From positions 186,001-250,000 of the forward strand of contig NZ_FRFA01000002.1 in assembly GCF_900143535.1 (NCBI RefSeq): 64,000 nucleotides of DNA, in the 5' to 3' direction. This stretch comes from Tateyamaria sp. Alg231-49 (GTDB lineage: Bacteria > Pseudomonadota > Alphaproteobacteria > Rhodobacterales > Rhodobacteraceae). Positions 25,648-33,384 of the stretch are shown in pieces (position 1 is the stretch's first letter; every line of letters starts with the position of its first letter). The position numbers and the translations under genes are program-made. The notes below the pieces were generated by a model. That model ran no database searches and was not told where the DNA came from. It saw only the letters and a program-made list of their open reading frames with translations.

Positions 25648-26256
25648 ATGGCATTAGGAGGACAGGCTCGCGCCAAGTTCCTGTGCGACGCCGAGCGCTG
25701 CATTGAATGCAACGCCTGTGTGACCGCATGCAAAAACGAGCATGAGGTGCCATGGGGCATCAACCGCCGCCGCGTGGTGACCATCAACGATGGTGACCCC
25801 GGTGAACGGTCGATCTCTGTGGCATGCATGCACTGTTCGGACGCGCCTTGTATGGCCGTTTGCCCGGTAGACTGCTTTTACCAAAACGAGGAAGGGGTGG
25901 TTCTCCACTCCAAAGACCTCTGCATTGGTTGCGGTTATTGCTTTTACGCGTGCCCGTTTGGTGCGCCGCAATTCCCACAAGCAGGCAACTTTGGCAGCCG
26001 GGGCAAAATGGACAAGTGTACATTCTGCGCCGGTGGTCCGGAGGAAACCCACTCGACCGCCGAATTCGCCAAGTACGGGCGCAACCGGATCGCCGAGGGC
26101 AAGCTGCCCATCTGCGCCGAGATGTGTTCGACCAAGGCGTTGCTGGCGGGGGATGGCGACGTTGTGTCAGGCATCTACCGCGAACGCGTCGTGGCCCGTG
26201 GCTTTGGCTCGGGCGCTTGGGGCTGGGGTTCTGCCTACGGCAACCAAGGCGGCTGA
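25648..26256 (+). CDS. fdhB: Formate dehydrogenase iron-sulfur subunit (FDH3 beta type)
   Basis: 202 residues with four 4Fe-4S motifs of the dicluster type: CIECNACVTAC, CMHCSDAPCMAVCP, CIGCGYCFYACP and CTFC...CAEMC. It passes electrons from FdhA to the cytochrome b subunit. No signal peptide, as expected for a subunit exported by hitch-hiking with TAT-bearing FdhA. Unlike FdnH of E. coli, it lacks a C-terminal membrane helix and ends GSGAWGWGSAYGNQGG. Preceded by GGAGG with good spacing. Confidence 0.95.
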   Translation: MALGGQARAKFLCDAERCIECNACVTACKNEHEVPWGINRRRVVTINDGDPGERSISVACMHCSDAPCMAVCPVDCFYQNEEGVVLHSKDLCIGCGYCFYACPFGAPQFPQAGNFGSRGKMDKCTFCAGGPEETHSTAEFAKYGRNRIAEGKLPICAEMCSTKALLAGDGDVVSGIYRERVVARGFGSGAWGWGSAYGNQGG

Positions 26257-26272
26257 TCCGCAAAAGCAAAGC

Positions 26273-26376
26273 CAAAGGCGCGATACCATATTGCGCCTTT
26301 GAACACCGGGAACAGGTTTTGAAATCTGTTCCCGGGACCTTTGACAGTTTCCGACCGGCTTTCTTTCAAAGAAAGC
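26273..26376 (+). promoter_or_regulatory. Three tandem hairpins between fdhB and fdhC
   Basis: Three separate inverted repeats fill the 147-bp gap. Hairpin 1: CAAAGGCGC / GCGCCTTTG (26273-26281 / 26293-26301). Hairpin 2: CCGGGAACAG / CTGTTCCCGG (26306-26315 / 26326-26335). Hairpin 3: GCTTTC / GAAAGC with an A-T extendable loop (26358-26363 / 26371-26376). None is followed by a run of T, so they look like mRNA-stability or processing elements that set subunit ratios rather than a full terminator. Confidence 0.75.
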
Positions 26377-26403
26377 GGTCTCTGCATCTAATCGAGGACA
26401 ATC

Positions 26404-27600
26404 ATGCGAATTCTTCTGAGTGTGATAACAGCGCTGTTTCTGGCCCTCCCGGCCATGGCACAGGACACTGCAACAGCACCCGACCGGTCCGCCACTGGCG
26501 GTGCCACAACGCTCGAAGACATCATGGCCCGACAGCGGGGAGAACAGGTTGACCAATCCTATCGCCGTGAAAATACAGGCGACCCGGACAGTGCGGCCGG
26601 CATGGCCTCTCAATTGGGCACGCTTGGCGGTGCTTCTGACCCCGAGCTGTGGCGCGCGTTGCGTTTTGGATCGGCCGACATCACCGTGTCGTCAGGGGGC
26701 GAAGTCGCCTCTGTCCTGATCCAGGATGGCGGCATGTCGTGGTTACAGTTTCGCCAAGGGCCGCTGGCCAAATACGGCGGCTATCTGCTTTTGGGCACCA
26801 TTGCGCTTCTGCTCGTGTTCTTTGTCCTGCGCGGGCGGGTCAAACTGGATTACGAAAAGACTGGGCGCACTGTAACCCGGTTCAAAACATTTGAGCGGGC
26901 CTCGCACTGGCTGCTGGCCGGATCGTTTATCCTGCTTGGGATCACCGGCCTTTTGACCTTGTTCGGGCGCATGTTCATCGCGCCCTACATCTCCAAAGAG
27001 TTCAATGCGACGCTGCTTTTGGCCTCAAAGTTCATCCACAACAACGTGGCGTGGGCCTTCATTGTGGCGTTGATTGCGGTGTTCTTCCTTTGGGTCTGGC
27101 ACAACATTCCGAACCGCACAGACATCACTTGGTTTGCTCAGGCGGGCGGTATCATCGGCTCGAAACACCCGCCGGCTAAAAAGTTCAACGGCGGGCAAAA
27201 GATTATCTTCTGGAGCGTCATTCTATTGGGGAGTTCTATCTCGCTCTCTGGCGTGTCGCTACTCTTTCCTTTCGAGCTGCCGATGTTCATGAAGACCTTT
27301 GATCTGATGCGTAGTGTGGGCATTGAAACGCTCCCCATCTACGGGCCGTTGCCCATTGGTCTCGCCCCACATGAAGAAATGCAATACGCCCAAGCGTGGC
27401 ACGCCATCGTCGCTTTTGTCCTGATGGCGATCATCATTGCCCACATTTATATCGGGTCGATTGGCATGGAAGGTGCCTATGACGCGATGGGATCGGGCGA
27501 GGTGGACGAGGCCTGGGCTCGTCAACACCATTCGCTCTGGCTCGAAGAGTTGGAGGCAAAAGGCAAGGTTGCGCCCAAAGATGCGACACCTGCTGAGTAG
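26404..27600 (+). CDS. fdhC: Formate dehydrogenase cytochrome b556 subunit (gamma)
   Basis: 398 residues. Sec signal peptide (cleavage after AMA), a ~100-residue periplasmic N-terminal extension, a first membrane helix at about 125-142, then four heme-b helices with candidate ligands in FERASHWLL, SKFIHNNVAW, VWHNIPN and AQAWHAIVAF/IIAHIYIG. It anchors FdhAB and hands electrons to the quinone pool. The long N-terminal extension is common in alphaproteobacterial members. Its 3' end overlaps the WD40-cytochrome start by 20 bp, implying translational coupling. Confidence 0.94.
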   Translation: MRILLSVITALFLALPAMAQDTATAPDRSATGGATTLEDIMARQRGEQVDQSYRRENTGDPDSAAGMASQLGTLGGASDPELWRALRFGSADITVSSGGEVASVLIQDGGMSWLQFRQGPLAKYGGYLLLGTIALLLVFFVLRGRVKLDYEKTGRTVTRFKTFERASHWLLAGSFILLGITGLLTLFGRMFIAPYISKEFNATLLLASKFIHNNVAWAFIVALIAVFFLWVWHNIPNRTDITWFAQAGGIIGSKHPPAKKFNGGQKIIFWSVILLGSSISLSGVSLLFPFELPMFMKTFDLMRSVGIETLPIYGPLPIGLAPHEEMQYAQAWHAIVAFVLMAIIIAHIYIGSIGMEGAYDAMGSGEVDEAWARQHHSLWLEELEAKGKVAPKDATPAE

Positions 27601-28855
27601 TCTGATGTTGTGTCTGGCGCTGCCCGCTGCGGCGCAGGACTTCAACACCTATAAGGGCCATGGTGGGCCCGTTATGGGGCTGGTTGTGACAGAGGATGGC
27701 ACACTGGCCTCAGCCAGTTTTGACAACTCTGTCGGCGTTTGGGATGGGCCCGAACCCCGCTGGCTGGAAGGCCATGATGCGGCCGTGACTGCGATCGCGC
27801 AGGGCACAGATGGGACGTTGATCTCAGGCGGTGATGACTTTGCTGTTTGGCATTGGGGCGACACCCCGCGCAAGATTGGCCAGCACAAGGGCAAGGTCAC
27901 CTCATTGGCGGCCTCACCTGATGGAACGTTCATTGCGAGCGGGTCGTGGGATGGAGATATTGTCCTGTGGCCCATGGCACAGGGACAGGCCGTGACCCTG
28001 CCTTATGCCGGAGCAGGGGTGAACGCAGTGGCGTACACACCTGATGGTAAGGCCCTGTTTGCTGCTACGTCCAAAGGTGATCTGCTGCGCTATGACGTGC
28101 AAACTATGGATACACCGCGTCCGGTGGTTCGGCATGGGTTCGGGATCAACAGGTTACATGTCGGGGACGGCTGGGTGGCTTATGGCGCGGTAGACGGCGG
28201 CACAAGGGTGGTGGACGCCGACACCGGCGCGCAGATTGCCGACTTCACGCTTGATCGGCGTCCGATCCTCGCCTTGACGCATCACGCAGCTACGGGTCAG
28301 CTGGCCATTGGGGACGGCGAAGGCCACATCATGATGGTGGATACAAACAGCTGGCGGATCAGCCGCGATTTTCGTGCCATGCGGGCGGGGCCGGTCTGGG
28401 CGCTGGCCTTTTCGCAGGACGGCACAATTATCCATGCCGGTGGCATCGACGATGTGATCTATGCTTGGCCTGTGGCACTGCTTGACACATATGATCCGGC
28501 GGGTGGCGAAGGGCGCAGTTTTCTGCGGGACGCCGCCACAATGAGCAATGGAGAAAGGCAGTTCATGCGCAAATGCTCCATCTGTCACAGCCTTGACGCG
28601 GGGCCTTCGCGCAAGGCCGGGCCGACCCTGCACGGGATATTTGGCCGCAGGGCAGGGACATTGCCGGACTATCGATTTTCACCCATTCTGGACGGGTCGA
28701 CGATTGTCTGGGACGAAACGACCATCGACGCCCTGTTTGACGAGGGCCCCGATCACTATATTCCAGGCTCAAAGATGCCGATGCAGGTGATCGCGCAACC
28801 CCAAGACCGGGCCGACCTGATCGCATTTCTGCGCACGGCCACCAATAAGGAGTGA
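27581..28855 (+). CDS. Secreted WD40-repeat protein fused to a C-terminal cytochrome c
   Basis: 424 residues. Signal peptide MRHLLSSLMLCLALPAAAQ, then about seven WD40-like repeats (GHGGPVMGLVVTEDGTLASASFDNSV..., HKGKVTSLAASPDGTFIASGSWDGDI...) to ~residue 300, then a class I cytochrome c with C332-S-I-C335-H336 and a probable distal Met in GSKMPMQ. The ATG at 27581 is inside the end of fdhC; the frame is open further upstream but overlaps fdhC. Probably a periplasmic electron carrier or scaffold docking on formate dehydrogenase; this is inference from coupling with fdhC and co-location with another cytochrome fusion. Confidence 0.9.
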   Translation: MRHLLSSLMLCLALPAAAQDFNTYKGHGGPVMGLVVTEDGTLASASFDNSVGVWDGPEPRWLEGHDAAVTAIAQGTDGTLISGGDDFAVWHWGDTPRKIGQHKGKVTSLAASPDGTFIASGSWDGDIVLWPMAQGQAVTLPYAGAGVNAVAYTPDGKALFAATSKGDLLRYDVQTMDTPRPVVRHGFGINRLHVGDGWVAYGAVDGGTRVVDADTGAQIADFTLDRRPILALTHHAATGQLAIGDGEGHIMMVDTNSWRISRDFRAMRAGPVWALAFSQDGTIIHAGGIDDVIYAWPVALLDTYDPAGGEGRSFLRDAATMSNGERQFMRKCSICHSLDAGPSRKAGPTLHGIFGRRAGTLPDYRFSPILDGSTIVWDETTIDALFDEGPDHYIPGSKMPMQVIAQPQDRADLIAFLRTATNKE

Positions 28856-28858
28856 ACC

Positions 28859-28984
28859 ATGAGAGCCATGTTAATGGGCTTTGCCGCGATAATTGTGATT
28901 TCGATTGGATCGTATTTCGTGCTGCAAGAGATGGGTTTCTCGGTTGAAGCCCGCAACTCGGGTGACGCGGTCAGGCTGGACTAG
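28859..28984 (+). CDS. 41-residue single-pass membrane peptide
   Basis: A short frame between the WD40-cytochrome stop and the response regulator start. ATG at 28859 follows AAGGAG with ideal spacing. The peptide reads MRAMLMGFAAIIVISIGSYF, then VLQEMGFSVEARNSGDAVRLD, giving one membrane helix (about 5-24) and a short polar tail. The stop is TAG at 28982 and the regulator starts 3 bp later. It may be a small stabilising subunit of the formate dehydrogenase membrane complex or an assembly peptide; no family is recognised. Confidence 0.72.
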   Translation: MRAMLMGFAAIIVISIGSYFVLQEMGFSVEARNSGDAVRLD

Positions 28985-28987
28985 GCG

Positions 28988-30337
28988 ATGAACGAGACGG
29001 CCCGGGCCACGCCCGACATGTACGGCACATCGCTTGCCGGCGCTTCGATATTGGTGATCGATGATGAAGTGGGCATGCGCCACTTTCTGACCAAGACGTT
29101 TGAGGCGCGGGTCAAGCGGGTGCATGCTGTCGGATCGCCTGCGCAAGCGTCCAAGGCGCTGGACGAGGCGCAATATGATTTGGTGATTATCGACAACCTG
29201 ATGCCCGGTGGCACTGGCCTTGATTGGCTGAACGAGCAGCAGCGCAAAGGGTTCTTTGCTGATGTGATCATGATCACCGCTTATGCGGATTTGGAAACCG
29301 CCATTGCCGCCTTGCGAGCGGGGGTCAGTGATTTTGTTCTCAAACCCTTCCGCGCCAACCAGATTCTGAGCGCTGTGGCCCGGACACTGGACCGCAAATA
29401 CCTGCAACGGGACAACACACTGCTGCGCCGTGAACTGTCGACTGGCGCGCAGCGGGGCAAATTGCTGGGCAACTCCGATCCGATGGAAACGGTACGCACT
29501 ATGCTTAACCGTCTTGCCCCTTTGCCGACGCCGGTGCTGTTCACCGGGGCCAGCGGCACGGGTAAGGAACTGGCCGCCCGTCATTTGCATGATGCATCCA
29601 ACCGGGCCGAGGCCCCCTTTGTGCCGATCAACTGCGCAACGCTGCAACCTGACCGCTTTGCCCAAGAACTCTTTGGTTCGGTCGAAGGAGAGGACCATCT
29701 GAAACCCGGTTTGCTGCTGCTGGCCGATGGCGGGACACTGTTTCTGGACGAGGTCGCGCAGATGCCTGAAACGGTTCAGGCGGCCCTGCTGCGCGTGTTA
29801 GAGGAGAAAAAAGTGCGCCCCGTAGGGGCCGAGCGTGAGATCCCGTTGAACCTGCGGTTTCTGTTCGCCACCAACGACGACATCGAAGCGGCCGTGGCTG
29901 CGGGCCGGTTCCGCGAAGACCTTTATCACCGCATTCACGTGGTCAAGATCGACATGCCCCATCTGCGCGACCGCATGGAGGATATCGTTGAACTGGCTGC
30001 ACATTTTATGGCACATTTTTCGGAAAGCCTTGGAATGCCTTCGCTTGAACTGGATGCCGAGACGTTGCTGAAACTGCGCCGATACGACTGGCCCGGCAAT
30101 GTACGCGAACTGCGTAATTTGATCGAGAGGTCGGTGATCCTGGGCGCATTTCCGGATGCGTTTTCGGGCGATGGCAGTGTGACGGGCGCGCAAGCCATTG
30201 AGAACCTTGATCTGGTGACCCAACGCCACATCCTACGCATGCTGGACCGCTGTGACGGCAACCGCGCCGAAGCTGCACGTCGGCTGGGCGTGTCGCGGAA
30301 GACCATCGACCGTAAACTGGCGGTCTGGTCGGAGTAG
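28988..30337 (+). CDS. NtrC-family response regulator lacking the GAFTGA motif
   Basis: 449 residues: receiver domain with D25/D26, phospho-acceptor D69 (LVIIDNLMP) and K119; AAA+ domain with Walker A GASGTGKE (187-194) and Walker B GGTLFLDEV (about 248-256); C-terminal Fis-type HTH (GNRAEAARRLGVSRKTIDRKL). The sigma-54-contacting GAFTGA loop normally following ELFG is replaced by SVEGEDHLKP (231-240). Known parallel: Rhodobacter capsulatus NtrC lacks GAFTGA and works with sigma-70. Probably the partner of the kinase at 10532. Last gene of the formate dehydrogenase operon, so likely autoregulatory. Confidence 0.92.
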   Translation: MNETARATPDMYGTSLAGASILVIDDEVGMRHFLTKTFEARVKRVHAVGSPAQASKALDEAQYDLVIIDNLMPGGTGLDWLNEQQRKGFFADVIMITAYADLETAIAALRAGVSDFVLKPFRANQILSAVARTLDRKYLQRDNTLLRRELSTGAQRGKLLGNSDPMETVRTMLNRLAPLPTPVLFTGASGTGKELAARHLHDASNRAEAPFVPINCATLQPDRFAQELFGSVEGEDHLKPGLLLLADGGTLFLDEVAQMPETVQAALLRVLEEKKVRPVGAEREIPLNLRFLFATNDDIEAAVAAGRFREDLYHRIHVVKIDMPHLRDRMEDIVELAAHFMAHFSESLGMPSLELDAETLLKLRRYDWPGNVRELRNLIERSVILGAFPDAFSGDGSVTGAQAIENLDLVTQRHILRMLDRCDGNRAEAARRLGVSRKTIDRKLAVWSE

Positions 30338-30749
30338 CGGCTGAGACTGGATGGTTGTTGCGGTGAGGTCGTAGCTCTCTCTACCATTTGTCAAAGAGAT
30401 GAAGAGCTTTTGCTCATCTGGCAGGAAGTTGCGGCCGTCTGGCGCGCTAGGATCGCATGCGCCGCAATGTTGGCTTTTCCGTTTCAAATCGCCGGATCTG
30501 GTCTCTGAGGCTCCGTCGCTTTGAACAAGGGACCAGGAGGCAATGCCGGGCCTGACCTATATGGCGTGGTGGCAGGGATGCCAGAATTTCCCAAAACCGC
30601 CTCCTGAGCTGTATGTAGCGAAGGGCCAGTTCGAACCCAAAGGAAACGGCTCATCAAATCTATCGAAGGTGCGCTTTGACTGCGGACAATATGGCATCTG
30701 CACACCCATAACTAAGGACCCAGAAAAAGCGCCGCAGAAGCCAAACTTC
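30338..30749. other. Intergenic region, 412 bp, no gene supported
   Basis: Convergent space between the response regulator and the minus-strand DUF1868 gene. A bulged inverted repeat around 30401-30423 (AGATGA...GAGC-TTTT-GCTC) lies after the regulator but has no T tract. Open frames here (for example 30543-30836) lack ribosome sites and family resemblance, and their ends overlap the DUF1868 gene. Confidence 0.4.
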
Positions 30750-31457
30750 TTAATCGGCAAGAATGAGCAGCTCGTCGAACCGGTTCATATTTGCGAACTG
30801 ACAGAAGGCTGGTGCCGTGAGCGGGATAACGGGTGAGGCGTTGGCGAGGTCGGCGAGTATTGATGAGAGTTCGGCCTCCCAATGAGATTGGGCGGAATCG
30901 GGAAGCCACCCAACCGGATAGGCGAACGTCATGTGGTATTGGTAGCTGTCGTGGTCATCGTGACGGTATCCGAAAGGCGTCGTGAGCGCCTCGCGCAAAG
31001 CGCGCAGATTGATTTCGTCTTTTTCGGTTGCCCCTTCGAGGATTAATCCAGTCGGCCGCAATCCAGCTACGCGCACGGCAAAACCGGGTGGTGGTGAAAA
31101 CTCAGTTAGGCGGGCAAGGATTGATTTCGTAGCACTTTCGACCGAAGCCGTCGCGCAATCGAAATCTGCTGGCCATGAATTCTGTGTTCGACGTGACTCG
31201 ATCACACCTTCAAATACGGTCATGTGAAGACTGTTCATTGGTGTGAAGAGCAACCGATCTGCATCCGGTAAAGCCAGCATTCGACGACGTGCCTTCAGTA
31301 CAGCACGATGTGTCGGGTTGTCGAAATCAAGATGACAAACAACAGTATTGCCCGCTTCTGGCAGGAATTGTTTGGCGTCATATCGCTGGCCGAGGCTTGG
31401 CGGAGGGGTGGTTTGGTTGCTCGCCAAAAACTGGGCGATTTCGATGCTGATCGACAT
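30750..31457 (-). CDS. DUF1868 protein of the 2H phosphoesterase superfamily
   Basis: 235 residues. Two His-x-Thr motifs define the 2H fold: LHMTVFEG (His78) and YHMTFAYP (His175). The ATG at 31457 follows GGGGG; the open frame extends to 31526 but without a ribosome site. 2H enzymes cleave 2',3'-cyclic phosphates and related RNA or nucleotide substrates; DUF1868 members are uncharacterised. It stands alone, convergent with the formate dehydrogenase operon and divergent from a TRAP operon. Confidence 0.85.
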   Translation of the reverse strand: MSISIEIAQFLASNQTTPPPSLGQRYDAKQFLPEAGNTVVCHLDFDNPTHRAVLKARRRMLALPDADRLLFTPMNSLHMTVFEGVIESRRTQNSWPADFDCATASVESATKSILARLTEFSPPPGFAVRVAGLRPTGLILEGATEKDEINLRALREALTTPFGYRHDDHDSYQYHMTFAYPVGWLPDSAQSHWEAELSSILADLANASPVIPLTAPAFCQFANMNRFDELLILAD

Positions 31458-31744
31458 GGTTGGCCCCCTGCTAACGCAATCTCGTTGATGGAATTTACAG
31501 CAGGTGAGTGACTGAGACCAGAACACTGGCGTTCAATGACTTTAAGTCTTGGATCGCTGTTTGAATGCACTGGGATGCGGGCCACCAACATGCGCTTCGA
31601 TTGCAGTTTAGTCCTTTGCATTCAGTGTGTTTGCGCGCGGCGGCTTACTGGTCCGGGGCTAAGCTACGAAGACATTCGTCGGCACGATTTCTTCGGCCTG
31701 CAAGGCGTTAGGGCGTGCATCTGAGACAAAAAGTGACCTCTGCG

Positions 31745-31777
31745 TTGACAGTCAAAAAAACATACTAGTATACTAGT
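31745..31777 (+). promoter_or_regulatory. TRAP operon promoter overlapped by a GntR/FadR-type operator
   Basis: TTGACA (31745-31750) and TATACT (31769-31774) form a strong sigma-70 promoter with an 18-bp spacer. A perfect 14-bp palindrome ACTAGTATACTAGT (31764-31777) covers the -10 element and contains TAGT-AT-ACTA, the FadR-family consensus TNGT..ACNA. Binding would block transcription, so the downstream TRAP genes are probably induced by ligand release of a GntR repressor. The rest of the 31458-31819 gap shows no gene. Confidence 0.78.
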
Positions 31778-31819
31778 CTGACAGATAGATCCGCGAGTTA
31801 CACTTTCTGGGAGGAAAAC

Positions 31820-32815
31820 ATGTTAAACTTGAAAAACTTCGCGCGTTTGAGCGCGACTGCTATTACGATCACGGCCCTTTCTTCACTTTCAGCTTCGGCG
31901 CAATCCGTTGATTTGCGCGGTGCTAGCTTGTTTGATGAAGAGCACGCCTACACCAAGACACTTCGTAAGCTGGAAGAGCTTGTTGGTGCTGGATACGACG
32001 GCGAAGTCTCGTTCGAGCTTAGCCTGAACGGAGAATTGGGTGATGAAAGCGACTTCGTCACATTCCTGCAGCAAGGCGTTGCGATCGATTATGCGATCAT
32101 GGCTCCGTCTAACATGGCCGTCTTTGCACCATCGATCCCGTTGATGGATATGCCGTTCCTGTTCCGCGATCTGGAGCATTGGGATACAGCATTGGCAAGC
32201 GGCGTCATGTCCCCACTCGAAGCTGAACTGCTTGAAAAGGCGAGTATCCGGGTCATTGGATATGCAGGCGGCGGCGTTCGCAACTTGGCATCAGCAGAGC
32301 CAATTGGAAATATCGAAGAACTGACCGGCCACAAGATGCGTGTGATGGGTGCGCCAATCCAAGCGCAGATTTTCAATGCACTTCAAGCAGCGCCTTCTGC
32401 GATTGCCTATAACGAAGTCTATAACGCGATCCAAACTGGCGTTATCGCGGGCTTTGAAAACGAAGCGGCGTCCATCCAGAACCTCAAGTTCTACGAAGTT
32501 GCCCCACATATCACTTTGACAAAGCACGCAATCACTGTGCGTCCAATTGTGATGGCGGAAAAGACGTTCAGCAAACTACCAGCGGACTTGCAGACTGCCA
32601 TTCTTGCGGCAGGCAAAGAGGCCGGTGCTTTTGGTCGCGCGCTTGAGAGCAGCCAAGATGGCGAAAAGATGCAGGAAATGATCGATGCCGGTCAGGTCCA
32701 AGTGCAGGAGTTCGCAGGTCGCGAAAAATTGCTTGAGATGGTTATTCCAGTTCAAGACGCCTACGCAGCCGAACTTGGTGCATCCGATCTTTTGGAAGCG
32801 ATCCGTTCAAAATAA
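31820..32815 (+). CDS. dctP: TRAP transporter solute-binding protein (DctP family)
   Basis: 331 residues with a Sec signal peptide (cleavage after ASA). VAIDYAIMAPSNMAVFAPSIPLMDMPFLFRDLEHW and GHKMRVMGAPIQAQIFNALQAAPSAIAYNEVYNAIQTGVIAGFENEAASI carry the conserved DctP carboxylate-binding region with the Arg in KMRVMG. It begins the operon behind the GntR-type promoter; GGGAGG gives a strong ribosome site. The ligand is probably an organic acid or sulfonate, judged by the downstream dehydrogenase. Confidence 0.93.
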   Translation: MLNLKNFARLSATAITITALSSLSASAQSVDLRGASLFDEEHAYTKTLRKLEELVGAGYDGEVSFELSLNGELGDESDFVTFLQQGVAIDYAIMAPSNMAVFAPSIPLMDMPFLFRDLEHWDTALASGVMSPLEAELLEKASIRVIGYAGGGVRNLASAEPIGNIEELTGHKMRVMGAPIQAQIFNALQAAPSAIAYNEVYNAIQTGVIAGFENEAASIQNLKFYEVAPHITLTKHAITVRPIVMAEKTFSKLPADLQTAILAAGKEAGAFGRALESSQDGEKMQEMIDAGQVQVQEFAGREKLLEMVIPVQDAYAAELGASDLLEAIRSK

Positions 32816-32837
32816 GCGGAGAATATCCAGGAACAGC

Positions 32838-32863
32838 CCATCGGTGCGACCCCGTGCCGATGG
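32838..32863 (+). promoter_or_regulatory. Intercistronic hairpin after dctP
   Basis: CCATCGG (32838-32844) pairs with CCGATGG (32857-32863) around a 12-nt loop, in the 74-bp gap between the binding protein and the small permease. There is no T tract. Such hairpins usually protect the upstream message and raise binding-protein levels over permeases. Confidence 0.6.
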
Positions 32864-32889
32864 ACACTCATGCTGAATAGGCTCTTGTC

Positions 32890-33384
32890 ATGGTAGAACG
32901 CATTCTTGAGAACTTCTGCAACGTCCTGCGCCTGCTCTTGGGGGTTCTGATTGCAGTGCTGGCCATCCCGGTGGGGATGCAGGTCTTGGCCCGATACACA
33001 GGGATCATACCGGTCTATCTTTGGACCGAAGAACTGGCGACCTTCATCTTTGTCTGGGCCGTCATGATCGGGTCCACGATCGCAGTTTGGGAAGGCACGC
33101 ATTTTGATGTGCGGGTGATGCCAGACGCTAAACGACCGTTTTCCAAACTTCTGCAAGATGGGTTTGTCTTGGTGATGGTCACCGGCTTTGCAATTCTGTT
33201 TGCGGTTTATGGGATTGAGTACGCCAAGTTTGGCAGTATCCAAAACTCTCCCATGATGCGTGCGAATATGTTGATAACCCACATTTCGGTTCCAATTGCG
33301 GGTGCTGTTTGGACCCTGTTTGCGGGATTTCGATTGTTCCAAGCCTTTGCGGCATACCGCCATGGGCCGAAAGAAACATCATGA
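32890..33384 (+). CDS. dctQ: TRAP transporter small permease (DctQ family)
   Basis: 164 residues with four membrane helices and the DctQ signature PVYLWTEELATFIFVWAVMIGSTIAVWEGTHF. Its stop overlaps the large permease start by 4 bp (ATGA). It works as the membrane partner of DctM in solute uptake. Confidence 0.93.
   Translation: MVERILENFCNVLRLLLGVLIAVLAIPVGMQVLARYTGIIPVYLWTEELATFIFVWAVMIGSTIAVWEGTHFDVRVMPDAKRPFSKLLQDGFVLVMVTGFAILFAVYGIEYAKFGSIQNSPMMRANMLITHISVPIAGAVWTLFAGFRLFQAFAAYRHGPKETS

Noticed and set aside
30401-30423. Bulged hairpin after the NtrC-like regulator as a terminator
   Set aside because: Stem is interrupted and no T tract follows.
30543-30836. 97-codon plus-strand open frame after the response regulator
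   Set aside because: No ribosome site, no family resemblance, and it runs into the antisense of the DUF1868 gene.
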